From NCBI GenBank assembly GCA_025062325.1, contig JANXAL010000080.1:1-64000 (forward strand): 64,000 bases of DNA, read 5' to 3'. Source of the stretch: Roseiflexus sp. Lineage in GTDB: Bacteria; Chloroflexota; Chloroflexia; Chloroflexales; Roseiflexaceae. The notes under the pieces were generated by a model, which was not told where the DNA came from, did not search any database, and saw only the letters and a list, made by a program, of their open reading frames with translations. Numbering within the stretch: position 1 is the first letter of the stretch; each line of letters opens with the position of its first letter. Positions 53,993-62,417 of this stretch are shown here, in pieces. The position numbers and the translations under genes were made by a program.

Positions 53993-55066
53993 ATGTCGAA
54001 CGAGGTCTTCACCGATCACTACTCGCTTGTTCTCAATCGTGCTCCATTCGAGTGGTCTATCGATAAAGGGCGGTTGCGCTTCTTTGGCATACCATCGGCG
54101 CTTTTGTGGTTGAATCCATCGTTGTTGAAGATCCTCCGTCCGCTAGCGGATGAAATCGGCATTCCGCTCTTCCGGTTGCTGGTGGCGCACAGCGGGAGTT
54201 TTGGCACAGCGGAGGACTATCACAATATTGTGCTGGCGCTCGGATCAACCTTCGAGGAAGGGTTGCTGGCGTGGGGCGAGGTCATCAGCACGATCGGGTG
54301 GGGACGCTTGGAACTCCCCTTCTGTGATTTGCAGCAGCGGAAGGCGATTGTGCGCATCCGCAACCCGTGGGAACTCGATATGCAGCGCGGGCAGCCGGTC
54401 AACTGGGGATGCCCATTTCTCCAGGGCAAAATTATTGGTCTGTTCACCCACGCCTTCGGCGTGCCATGCTGGGCTGATGAGAAGAATCTCGTGATCGACG
54501 GTGAAGAAACATCGGTCGAGTTTCACGTGTATGAGTCGAACCGCACAATCGAGAACGAGATTGCTATCCTGCGCGAAGCGCGTGAACGTGAGCGCCAGCA
54601 GCGCCTGCTTGACGAAATCGCCGCCAAAACGCTCGAACTCCAGCAGGCGAATGAGGAGCGTCTGCGTCTGCAGGAACAGGTGATCGAAATGCAGGCGCGC
54701 ACCCTGGCGGAACTTTCGACGCCGCTCATTCCGCTCAATAAGCGCGTGCTCCTCATGCCGCTGATCGGCGCTTTCGATTCGCAACGCACGCAACTGACCG
54801 TTGATCGCCTGCTCCACGGGGTTGCTGAATACCGTGCGTCGGTCGTCATTCTCGACATTACCGGCGTGCCGATTGTCGATACGCACGTCGCCAGTGCGCT
54901 AATGCAGGCGGCGCAGGCGGTGCGGCTGCTGGGCGCCGAGGTGGTGCTCACCGGCATTCGCCCGGAAGTGGCGCAGACGCTCGTCGGTATGGGGGTGAGC
55001 CTGCAGGGGATTGTCACCCGCGGCACGCTTCAGAGCGGCATCGAGTATGCCAGCAGCATTCAGTGA
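53993..55066 (+). CDS. V4R-STAS regulator (RsbR-like)
   Basis: A 357-residue cytosolic protein: a V4R-like sensor domain (about 15-180), ending in GCPFLQGKIIGLFTHAFG with the family-typical C-x-F-x-x-G turn, a coiled coil (185-235, RERERQQRLLDEIAAKTLEL), and a STAS domain (about 240-355) with VVILDITGVPIVDTHVAS and LTGIRPEVAQTL. V4R domains bind small hydrophobic or metal ligands. STAS would carry the signal to a kinase-sigma switch. GGAGG lies 5 bases before the ATG. It is a likely partner of the RsbU-like phosphatase at 15291-18182. Confidence 0.87.
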   Translation: MSNEVFTDHYSLVLNRAPFEWSIDKGRLRFFGIPSALLWLNPSLLKILRPLADEIGIPLFRLLVAHSGSFGTAEDYHNIVLALGSTFEEGLLAWGEVISTIGWGRLELPFCDLQQRKAIVRIRNPWELDMQRGQPVNWGCPFLQGKIIGLFTHAFGVPCWADEKNLVIDGEETSVEFHVYESNRTIENEIAILREARERERQQRLLDEIAAKTLELQQANEERLRLQEQVIEMQARTLAELSTPLIPLNKRVLLMPLIGAFDSQRTQLTVDRLLHGVAEYRASVVILDITGVPIVDTHVASALMQAAQAVRLLGAEVVLTGIRPEVAQTLVGMGVSLQGIVTRGTLQSGIEYASSIQ

Positions 55067-55079
55067 TTGTTTTTTCGGG

Positions 55080-55091
55080 TATACTGAACGC
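55080..55091 (+). promoter_or_regulatory. -10 box giving a leaderless transcript
   Basis: TATACT (55080-55085) ends 6 bases before ATG 55092, so initiation would fall at or next to the start codon; no ribosome site is visible. Confidence 0.5.
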
Positions 55092-56132
55092 ATGCCTCAG
55101 CGCATCCTAATCTGTACGGCACAAGTGCCATTTGCGCGCGGCGGCGCTGAATTGCTGGTCGAGGGATTGCGCGACGCACTGCGCGAACGCGGTCACATAG
55201 TCGATATTGTGGCGCTGCCTTACGCCTGGCAGCCCCACGACCGTCTGATGCCCTCGGCGCTGGCTTGGCGCCTTCTCGACTTGGAGCGCGTCAATGGCGC
55301 GCCGGTCGATCAGATTATCTGCACCAAATTCCCCTCGTATGCCGCGCGTCATGCGCGCAAGGTCGTCTGGCTGGTGCATCAGCATCGCCAGGCGTATGAC
55401 TGGTATGGCACGCCGCTGTCGGATTTCGTCAACACCCCAGAAGATCGCGCAATACGCGATCAACTGCTGCGGATGGACCGTACGACCCTCAGCGAAGCGC
55501 AGCGGTTGTTTGCCATTTCGCGCAATGTCGCGGCGCGTCTCAAGCGATTCGTTGGCTTAGAGGCACAACCGCTCTATCCGCCGAGCCGCTACGCTGGACG
55601 GCTGCGCGCCGGGCCTTACGGCGACTATCTCCTCTCCGACGCGCGCCTGGATGCCGCCAAACGACTCGATCTGCTGCTGCACGCGCTTGCCCGCACTCGA
55701 CAGCCGGTGCGCTGCATCTTCATCGGCGCCGGCGATGATCGCGCGCGGCTGGAACGCCTAGCAGCCGACCTGAACCTCGGCGCACGCGTTGTGTTCCGCG
55801 GATTTGTGCCCGACGACGAACTGATCGACCTCTACGCCGCAGCGCGGGCTGTCTACTACGCGCCGTTCGATGAAGATTACGGGTTCACGTCCGTGCAGGC
55901 GCTGGCTGCTGCGCGTCCGGTCATCACCACGACCGACTCTGGCGGCGTGCTGGAGTTTGTCGAGCACGGCGTCAGCGGGCTGGTTGCGCCCCCGGAACCT
56001 GATGCGATTGCTGCTCACATTGACGCGCTGTTTGACGATGCGGCCTTGGCAGCGCGCCTCGGCGCGGCCGGACCGGCGCGGGTGGCGAATATCACATGGG
56101 ATCGCGTCGTCCGGTCGTTGTTGCTCGAGTGA
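55092..56132 (+). CDS. GT4-type glycosyltransferase
   Basis: A 346-residue GT-B enzyme. The N-terminus ICTAQVPFARGGAELLVEGL is the acceptor-side signature. The C-terminal lobe has LLHALARTRQPVRCIFIGAG and YAPFDEDYGFTSVQALAAAR, where the E-x7-E motif of many GT4 enzymes is D/G-rich instead, as in a subset of the family. ATG 55092 was chosen from the promoter spacing and because the longer frame overlaps the V4R-STAS gene. An FG-GAP lipoprotein gene begins 13 bases downstream and is probably co-transcribed. Confidence 0.87.
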   Translation: MPQRILICTAQVPFARGGAELLVEGLRDALRERGHIVDIVALPYAWQPHDRLMPSALAWRLLDLERVNGAPVDQIICTKFPSYAARHARKVVWLVHQHRQAYDWYGTPLSDFVNTPEDRAIRDQLLRMDRTTLSEAQRLFAISRNVAARLKRFVGLEAQPLYPPSRYAGRLRAGPYGDYLLSDARLDAAKRLDLLLHALARTRQPVRCIFIGAGDDRARLERLAADLNLGARVVFRGFVPDDELIDLYAAARAVYYAPFDEDYGFTSVQALAAARPVITTTDSGGVLEFVEHGVSGLVAPPEPDAIAAHIDALFDDAALAARLGAAGPARVANITWDRVVRSLLLE

Positions 56133-56145
56133 AGAGGAGGCGTCG

Positions 56146-58668
56146 TTGGTACGTCTGATTGCGAATGTGCTGCTGCTCACTGTGCTAGTCGGTTCATGCG
56201 CCGCCCCTGCTGTCACGCCTGAACCACTTTCATCCGCCTCCTCGATCCCGCTGGTTCAGTGGAAGTATCTGGCAGATACTGCCGCTCCGCCAATGGCGGG
56301 TCCTGTTGAACAGACTATGATGCTGTCGTTCGACATCGATTGCGATGGACGCAACGATATTGTCGTCGGCGGACGCGGCAAGGCGCCTGCGCTCGTCTGG
56401 CTGCGGTTCACCGCAGCCGGATGGCAGCGATGGGTGATCGAGCCTTCGCAGGTAAGCATCGAAGCCGGCGGCGCGTTTGCCGACATTGACGGCGACGGCG
56501 ATCTCGATATTGTCGCCGGGGAGGATTACAGCGGCAACCGGGTGTTCTGGTGGGAAAACCCCCATCCGAACCACAATCCAGACATCGGATGGACGAGACG
56601 CCTGATCAAGAGCGGCGGGCAGAACCGTCACCATGACCAGGTCCTCGGCGATTTCAACAGCGATGGTCGGACGGACCTCGCGTTCTGGAACCAGGGCAAC
56701 CGCAGTCAACCGTCGATCCTGTACGTCGCCACTGTTCCGCCTGATCCGCGCAATGCCGGTCTCTGGGCGCCGACTGCCATTTTTACATCCACAGCTTATG
56801 CCGAAGGGCTGACCGCTGCTGATGTCAATGGCGACGGGACAACCGACCTGGTTGGAGGCGGCTACTGGTTTCGTTTTGCAAACGGCAGGTATGTCGCCGA
56901 AGCAATCGACGCCCAAAATCGTGGCATCCGCGTTGTCGCCGGACAGATCATTCCCGGCGGACGGCTCGAAGTGGTCACGAGCACCAGCCACGGCAGGGGA
57001 ACGATTAACCTCTATCGCTGGACAGGCGCTGCTTGGGAGCGACAAATACTCGTGGATCGAACCGAGGATGCGCATAGTCTGGCGCTCGCCGATCTCAACC
57101 TCGACGGCGCGCTCGACATCTTTTGCGGCGAGATGCGTCTCGATGGCGGCAATCCTGATTCGCGCACGATCCTGCTCTATGGAAACGGCGCAGGCGCGTT
57201 TCACCTGACGGAAGGCCCGGCGGGCGTCGACCATCACGAGTCACGCCTGGGCGATATTGATGGCGACGGCGATCTCGACATTCTTGGCAAACCGTACAAC
57301 TTTGAAACGCCGCGCCTCCACATCTGGCTGAACGAGACCAACCATCCGACGAAACTCAGCCTGTCGCGCTGGCGACGGCACGTGATCGATGCGGCGCGCC
57401 CCGACCGCGCCATCTTTGTGCTTCATGGCGACATTAACGGCGACAATCTGCCGGACATCGTCAGCGGCGCATGGTGGTATCGCAATCCAGGGCGCGCCGA
57501 TGGCCAATGGGTGCGCACACCAATCGGCGAACCGCTGCGAAATGCGGCAATCCTGGCAGATGTTGACAACGACGGCGATCTGGATATCTTCGGAACGCAG
57601 GGACGTGGTTCGGAACGCAACGGTCGCTTCGCGTGGGCGCGCAACGACGGCAGTGCGTTGACTGTGTTGACCAATCTGGCTGCCAGCGATGGCGACTTTC
57701 TCCAGGGCGCCGTCAGTGCGCGCTTCACGCCTGATGGTCCGCTCGAAATTGCGCTCTCGTGGCACGAAGCCGGGCATGGCATTCAACAATTGCGCATCCC
57801 GGACGATCCCGCTGTTACGATGTGGAACCTGCGCACTATTTCGTCGCTGTCGCAGGACGAAGAACTCAGCGTTGGCGACATCGACCGGGATGGCGATCTC
57901 GACCTGCTCACAGGCACCCGCTGGCTGCGCAATGATGACGGCGGCTGGACATCGCTGACAATTTTCGACAGTTCAGGCGCCCCGGACCGCAATCGTCTGG
58001 CGGACATCAACCGCGACGGTCGGCTGGATGCTGTGGTAGGGTTCGAAGCCATTGGCGCGCCCGGAAAACTGGCGTGGTACGAACAGGGCGAGGACCCGAT
58101 GGCGCCATGGATTGAGCATAGTATCGCCGTCGATGTTATCGGACCGATGAGCCTGGATGTCGGTGATCTCGACGGCGATGGCGACCTCGATATTGTGCTA
58201 GGCGAGCACGATCCTTCGCACCCGGAGCGAGCACGTCTGTTGATCTTCGAGAACGACGACGGCTACGGAGTGCGCTGGCGCCGCTGGATCGTCTTTACGG
58301 GAGACGAGCACCACGACGGCGCGCAACTCGTCGATATCGACAACGATAGTGACCTCGATATCATTTCGATTGGTTGGTCACACAGCCGCGTGCTGGTGTA
58401 CGAGAACCTGGCGGCGCCAATTCCGTCCGCGTCGCTGCCGGGGACTCCCACGCCGCCAGGATCCTCCGAACTGCCCGATCAACGTCGCGTGTATCTCCTA
58501 ATGATCGTCGGGATTGACTGGTCGCAAACCACGCGGGCTGACACATGGCTGGGGGCGCCGAAACGTTCTTCGGTGTGCTTCCAGATGCTGCGCAAACGTG
58601 TGATGAGCGTGCCGAATCGCTGGCGCGTCGAACGTCTTGTCAAGACTCGGGCTTTTTCCCCTGCTTGA
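56146..58668 (+). CDS. FG-GAP/VCBS-repeat lipoprotein
   Basis: An 840-residue exported protein. The start is TTG 56146 with AAGAGGAGG 5 bases upstream. A lipoprotein signal peptide (residues 1-18, lipobox VGSC) is followed by many FG-GAP/VCBS repeats with Ca-binding DxDxDG cores, for example DIDGDGDLDIVAG, DFNSDGRTDLAFW, DVNGDGTTDLVGG and DLDGDGDLDIVLG, making a beta-propeller. It is probably held on the outer face. The normal Chloroflexota tail seems altered: RRVYLLMIVG is followed by about 43 unrelated residues, as if a stop codon was lost. Confidence 0.88.
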   Translation: MVRLIANVLLLTVLVGSCAAPAVTPEPLSSASSIPLVQWKYLADTAAPPMAGPVEQTMMLSFDIDCDGRNDIVVGGRGKAPALVWLRFTAAGWQRWVIEPSQVSIEAGGAFADIDGDGDLDIVAGEDYSGNRVFWWENPHPNHNPDIGWTRRLIKSGGQNRHHDQVLGDFNSDGRTDLAFWNQGNRSQPSILYVATVPPDPRNAGLWAPTAIFTSTAYAEGLTAADVNGDGTTDLVGGGYWFRFANGRYVAEAIDAQNRGIRVVAGQIIPGGRLEVVTSTSHGRGTINLYRWTGAAWERQILVDRTEDAHSLALADLNLDGALDIFCGEMRLDGGNPDSRTILLYGNGAGAFHLTEGPAGVDHHESRLGDIDGDGDLDILGKPYNFETPRLHIWLNETNHPTKLSLSRWRRHVIDAARPDRAIFVLHGDINGDNLPDIVSGAWWYRNPGRADGQWVRTPIGEPLRNAAILADVDNDGDLDIFGTQGRGSERNGRFAWARNDGSALTVLTNLAASDGDFLQGAVSARFTPDGPLEIALSWHEAGHGIQQLRIPDDPAVTMWNLRTISSLSQDEELSVGDIDRDGDLDLLTGTRWLRNDDGGWTSLTIFDSSGAPDRNRLADINRDGRLDAVVGFEAIGAPGKLAWYEQGEDPMAPWIEHSIAVDVIGPMSLDVGDLDGDGDLDIVLGEHDPSHPERARLLIFENDDGYGVRWRRWIVFTGDEHHDGAQLVDIDNDSDLDIISIGWSHSRVLVYENLAAPIPSASLPGTPTPPGSSELPDQRRVYLLMIVGIDWSQTTRADTWLGAPKRSSVCFQMLRKRVMSVPNRWRVERLVKTRAFSPA

Positions 58669-58722
58669 CAGCCCTACCCTGATGCGCTAGCATCACCCTA
58701 TCGGAACATCATATGAAAGACG

Positions 58723-59700
58723 ATGAACGTCTATCTGGGCATTGATCTAGGCAGGACCAAGATAGCCGCTGCCGCCGTTGATGTTCGCACTGGCGAACGT
58801 CTCCTGCGACTGGCAGTTCCCACCGAAGCGCACGAAGGTCCAGCGGCGGTCATTGAGCGCATGGCTGCACTTGCCGGGCAGGTCTGCGCGCAGATCAACA
58901 CACCGCTTGACCAGATTCCTGCAATCGGCGTGAGCGCGCCCGGTCTGATTGATCTTGAGCAGGGCGTAACGATTCTGCTGCCGAGTCTGCCCTCTGGCTG
59001 GCGGAATGTGCCGCTCGCTGCCAATATGACCGGCCTCACCAGTCGTCCGACGGTGATCATCAACGATGCGCGCGCCTTCACGCTAGCGGAGGCGACCTTC
59101 GGCGCCGGACGCACTGCACGCAGCGTGATCGGCATCACCCTCGGCGCTGGTATCGGCGGCGGAATTGCTATCGATGGGCGATTGTACCTGGGCGTCGACG
59201 GAACTGCTGGTGAAGTTGGACATATGACGATTGACCCGTATGGACCGCGCTGCGGCTGCGGCAACCGCGGATGCCTGGAAACGTTCGCCAGCGGTCCATC
59301 GATCACGGCGATGGCGCTGCGTGTGGTCGCGCAGGGGATGACGACGCAGATCGGCGCCCTAGTGGACTACGACCTGAACAAGATTACGCCGGGAGTCATT
59401 GCACGCGCTGCCGAACAGGGCGACACCATCGCGCGCGAGATTCTGCAGCGTGCTGGAAGTTGCCTTGGTATTGGCATTGCTAACCTGGTTACGATCTTCA
59501 GCCCCGAGCGGATTGTGATCGGCGGGGGAGTGTCGCGCCTCGGCGAGTGGATCCTGGAACCTGCACGCGCTGAAGTCGTGGCGCGCTGTCATCTGAAGCC
59601 ACTCAATCAGGTGCAGATCACCCTGGCGCAACTTGGCGGCGACGCCGAGGTCATCGGCGCTGCGCTATGGGCTGCGCAACGGTTGGCTGCGAGAGGGTGA
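58723..59700 (+). CDS. ROK family sugar kinase
   Basis: A 325-residue ROK kinase, most like bacterial glucokinases. The ATP-phosphate motif is GIDLGRTKIAAA, the substrate site is in INDARAFTLAEA (catalytic Asp), and the zinc motif is HMTIDPYGPRCGCGNRGCLE, marking a kinase rather than a repressor. It phosphorylates glucose or a related hexose in the cytosol. The ribosome site is weak. A hairpin terminator lies 33 bases after its stop. Confidence 0.92.
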   Translation: MNVYLGIDLGRTKIAAAAVDVRTGERLLRLAVPTEAHEGPAAVIERMAALAGQVCAQINTPLDQIPAIGVSAPGLIDLEQGVTILLPSLPSGWRNVPLAANMTGLTSRPTVIINDARAFTLAEATFGAGRTARSVIGITLGAGIGGGIAIDGRLYLGVDGTAGEVGHMTIDPYGPRCGCGNRGCLETFASGPSITAMALRVVAQGMTTQIGALVDYDLNKITPGVIARAAEQGDTIAREILQRAGSCLGIGIANLVTIFSPERIVIGGGVSRLGEWILEPARAEVVARCHLKPLNQVQITLAQLGGDAEVIGAALWAAQRLAARG

Positions 59701-59732
59701 CGCCTCCGTGCGCGTGACCGGAGAAGCAAGAA

Positions 59733-59754
59733 GAGCCGCTCGATGGAGCGGCTC
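59733..59754. terminator. Hairpin terminator between convergent genes
   Basis: A 9-bp stem (GAGCCGCTC and complement) with a GATG loop. On the minus strand it is followed by TTCTTGCTTCT, fitting termination of the 54-residue gene; it also follows the ROK gene stop. Confidence 0.65.
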
Positions 59755-59778
59755 CTCTCAACCGACCGGTATGGTTGC

Positions 59779-59943
59779 TTATGCTGATACGCCAACGAGC
59801 TCCAGCAACCGATCTTCGGCATATTCCGTCTCAGCAGCCTCCACGCCCAACAGTTCTGCAGTGATGAATGCAGCCAGCGCTGGCGAGATCCGACCGTTCT
59901 CGACGCCCTCTTCGATGAGCGCCAGGAGATCTTCGTTCGTCAT
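59779..59943 (-). CDS. 54-residue protein of unknown function
   Basis: A short gene starting at ATG 59943 with GGGGGG four bases upstream and ending at TAA 59779. The product (MTNEDLLALIEEGVENGR ... LLELVGVSA) is acidic and almost fully helical, 54 residues, with no known family. Support comes from the ribosome site, a -10 box TATAAT (60002-60007) and its duplicate, codon use and a terminator downstream. It may be a small regulatory or adaptor protein. Confidence 0.7.
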   Translation of the reverse strand: MTNEDLLALIEEGVENGRISPALAAFITAELLGVEAAETEYAEDRLLELVGVSA

Positions 59944-59994
59944 CGTGCCCCCCTTTCTATTCGCAAACTAAACAGACGCGCCCTCGCGTCATCC

Positions 59995-60080
59995 TGTGCG
60001 GATTATACCCGAAAAGATCAAAAAAAGATAGAGAGAAGTCGCACAGATTATACCCCAAATCAGAAAAAAAAGAACAGGGG
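59995..60080 (-). promoter_or_regulatory. Tandemly duplicated promoter segment
   Basis: Two direct copies of a roughly 35-base segment 45 bases apart (GATTATACCC at 60001 and 60046). On the minus strand each contains GGGTATAATC, an extended -10 box (TATAAT at 60002-60007 and 60047-60052), directed to the 54-residue gene. No good -35 was found for either. A third TATAAT on the plus strand (60097-60102) may serve the lipid kinase. Confidence 0.5.
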
Positions 60081-60147
60081 AACTTTCCACATCCGGTATA
60101 ATCGCTCGTGTGGCACAGATGCGCTGTCGGTACGGTGAGCAACAGCC

Positions 60148-61062
60148 ATGGATAAGGCGCTGATCATTCTCAACCCCTGGGCTGGCCGCGGTCTCGCGGG
60201 CGAGCGGCGGCATGACCTCGATCTGGCGCTCGAACGCGCTGGCATCGACTATGATATGGTTATGACCCACACGCGCGGCGGTGCGATCGAGATAGCCCGG
60301 CAGGCGGTTGAGCGCGGCTACGGTGCGATTGTGGCGGCGGGCGGCGATGGCACACTCAACGAAGCGGTCAATGGCATCAAGCAAGCCGAAGCCAGCCTGG
60401 GGCGCCGCGTACCGCTGGGTATCATCCCGCTCGGCACTGGCTGCGATTTCATCAAAATGCTCGACGGCTTTCTGGCCAACGATATCTACGGCAGTGTACA
60501 ACGTATCGCGCGCCAACAGAAACGTACTATCGATCTCGGGCTGGTGCGTGTTGACGGTGAGCAGGAACGCTGGTTCATCAATGCGCTCGGATCCGGTTTC
60601 GATGCGCAGACGGCGGCTGAGGCGCTTAAGATCACCCGGCTGAAAGGGTTCGCCGTGTATCTACTGGCGATTATTCGGGCGATGGCGAACTACAAAGCAC
60701 ATCCGATGACGGTCGAGTTTGATGGACGCCGCATACAGCGTCGTCTACTCTTCGCCAGCATCGCCAATGGTCGCTATCAGGCAGGCGGTTTCCTGCTCAC
60801 GCCCGACGCTCGCATCGATGATGGATACTTTGATGCATGCCTGGTCGATAATCTGCGCATCGATGAGATTATCCGTCATATTCCGAAGGTGCTTGAAGGC
60901 ACGCATACGAAGCTTCGTCAGGTGACCATGGCGCGGGTGCGGCACGTCACGATCAGCAGTTCAGCGCCGATACCGGTAGCGACCGATGGCGAAGTCCTTT
61001 CGACCAGAGCGCGCATGGTGACGGCTGAGCTGATCCCCGGAGCAATCGATATTCTGGCATAG
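60148..61062 (+). CDS. YegS/DagK-type lipid kinase
   Basis: A 304-residue diacylglycerol/sphingosine-kinase-fold enzyme. Visible: NPWAGRG (residues 9-15), AAGGDGTLNEAVNG with the ATP-binding GGDGT motif (about 66-70), PLGTGCDFIKML and a C-terminal VATDGEVLSTRARMVT strand region. It phosphorylates diacylglycerol or a related lipid at the membrane. GGTGAG precedes the ATG. The length is normal for the family. Confidence 0.92.
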   Translation: MDKALIILNPWAGRGLAGERRHDLDLALERAGIDYDMVMTHTRGGAIEIARQAVERGYGAIVAAGGDGTLNEAVNGIKQAEASLGRRVPLGIIPLGTGCDFIKMLDGFLANDIYGSVQRIARQQKRTIDLGLVRVDGEQERWFINALGSGFDAQTAAEALKITRLKGFAVYLLAIIRAMANYKAHPMTVEFDGRRIQRRLLFASIANGRYQAGGFLLTPDARIDDGYFDACLVDNLRIDEIIRHIPKVLEGTHTKLRQVTMARVRHVTISSSAPIPVATDGEVLSTRARMVTAELIPGAIDILA

Positions 61063-61150
61063 GCGATCCTGCAAGACAAGTTTGACGCAGAGGCGCAAAG
61101 CATTGCACGTTTCCTCGCTTTTGCGTCAGCCTCTGCGCCATTGAGAGGCT

Positions 61151-62101
61151 CTATTCGCCGCTACGTTCCCCGCGCGCTGCAACCGCGATACCAAGGAGGA
61201 GCAACACGAAGCCCGCCAGTTGCAACGGCGCAAACCACTCGCCAAAAAAGATCAGCGCCAGCAGCGCCGACCCGATCGGCTCCCCTAGCAAGGCGACTGT
61301 CACAAATGTGGCAGAGAGATAGCGCAGCGACCAGTTGAAGGCGGTATGCCCTAGCAATTGCGGTCCGACGGCAAGACCAAGGAGCAACAGATATGCCATG
61401 GGCGGGTATCCGCCGAAGAGTTCCAGCGGATTGGCGGTTCCGGCAAAGACCATGGCAGTGATCAGTAGCGCGACTGCAGCGCTGGTGTAGACTAGCCAGA
61501 TATATGCCAGCACTGAGACGTGGCGGCGCAGGCTGCGTCCGACGAGGAAGTAGATCGATCCTCCGAAGGCGCCTAGAAGCGCCAGCGCGTTGCCCAGCAG
61601 CGCGTTGCCGCCGTCGGGTCCGCTGCTGTCGCTAATGCCAATCAGAATGCTGCCAGCAATTGTCAGCGCCACCCCTGCCATGGTCGGCGCCGAGGGTCGT
61701 TCGCGCAGCAATACCGCCGACAGGAGCGCCACCCACAGCGGGTTGGTCGAAACCAGTGCGACTGAGGAAGCGACGGAGGTATATGCCAGCGACGAGATCC
61801 AGGCAGCAAAGTGAACCGCTAGAAACGCGCCAGACACAATCCCGAGCAGAATGTCGCGCCGCGACAGGCGGCGTAACTCATCCCCGGCGCGCGTCCAGGC
61901 AATCGGGAGCAGGATGAGCGCTGCCAGCCCCAAGCGACCAGCGGCAATGGTGGTTGAGGGCATCTCCATGCCCTGCGCGTAGCGGATCATGATCGATGCG
62001 GCAGCGGCGACCATAACGCCACCGAACAGCACTAGATACGGCAGTGCACGGATCCGACGGGTGACCGGGCGGTCAATAGCCTGTTCGAGTGTGTCTGACA
62101 T
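61151..62101 (-). CDS. EamA/DMT superfamily transporter
   Basis: A 316-residue membrane protein with ten helices in two EamA repeats (about 20-150 and 165-305). The first repeat contains AAGRLGLAALILLPIAW and ALVSTNPLWVALLSAVLLRE, the second LGLAVGPQLLGHTAFNWSLR and ALLGEPIGSALLALIFFGE, both typical of the family. Such carriers move metabolites, often amino acids, across the inner membrane; the cargo is unknown. AGAGG lies before ATG 62101. Confidence 0.92.
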   Translation of the reverse strand: MSDTLEQAIDRPVTRRIRALPYLVLFGGVMVAAAASIMIRYAQGMEMPSTTIAAGRLGLAALILLPIAWTRAGDELRRLSRRDILLGIVSGAFLAVHFAAWISSLAYTSVASSVALVSTNPLWVALLSAVLLRERPSAPTMAGVALTIAGSILIGISDSSGPDGGNALLGNALALLGAFGGSIYFLVGRSLRRHVSVLAYIWLVYTSAAVALLITAMVFAGTANPLELFGGYPPMAYLLLLGLAVGPQLLGHTAFNWSLRYLSATFVTVALLGEPIGSALLALIFFGEWFAPLQLAGFVLLLLGIAVAARGERSGE

Positions 62102-62417
62102 GCATTCGACCTCTTGCGAACCAAGAACTGAGAACCGAGACGTTTAGGGGTTGAGGGTTAGGGGTGAGGACATTCAACCTCCCACCTTCCGCCTTCCACC
62201 TTCAACTTCAATGCGTACGCCCCGCCTTTCACCTACACCTGGGGCTCCGGTGCGCCAGCGGCGCGAGCGCGCATCCGGCGCACCCCACACACCGCCTTCT
62301 TATGTCAACCTCTTGCACCTTTCCCTAGGTTCAACGTTCAATGCCCACCCTCGCGCTTTATGCCTCGCACCTCACGCCTCACACTTCCGCCTCGCGCCTC
62401 ATAGTATAATGTATCCT
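62102..62417. other. Spacer with low-complexity sequence and a -10 box
   Basis: No gene. CACCTTCCGCCTTCCACC-like words (about 62180-62215) and CCTCACGCCTCACAC-like words (about 62370-62400) make it low-complexity. TATAAT at 62405-62410 ends 7 bases before ATG 62418, which would make a leaderless transcript. Confidence 0.6.
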
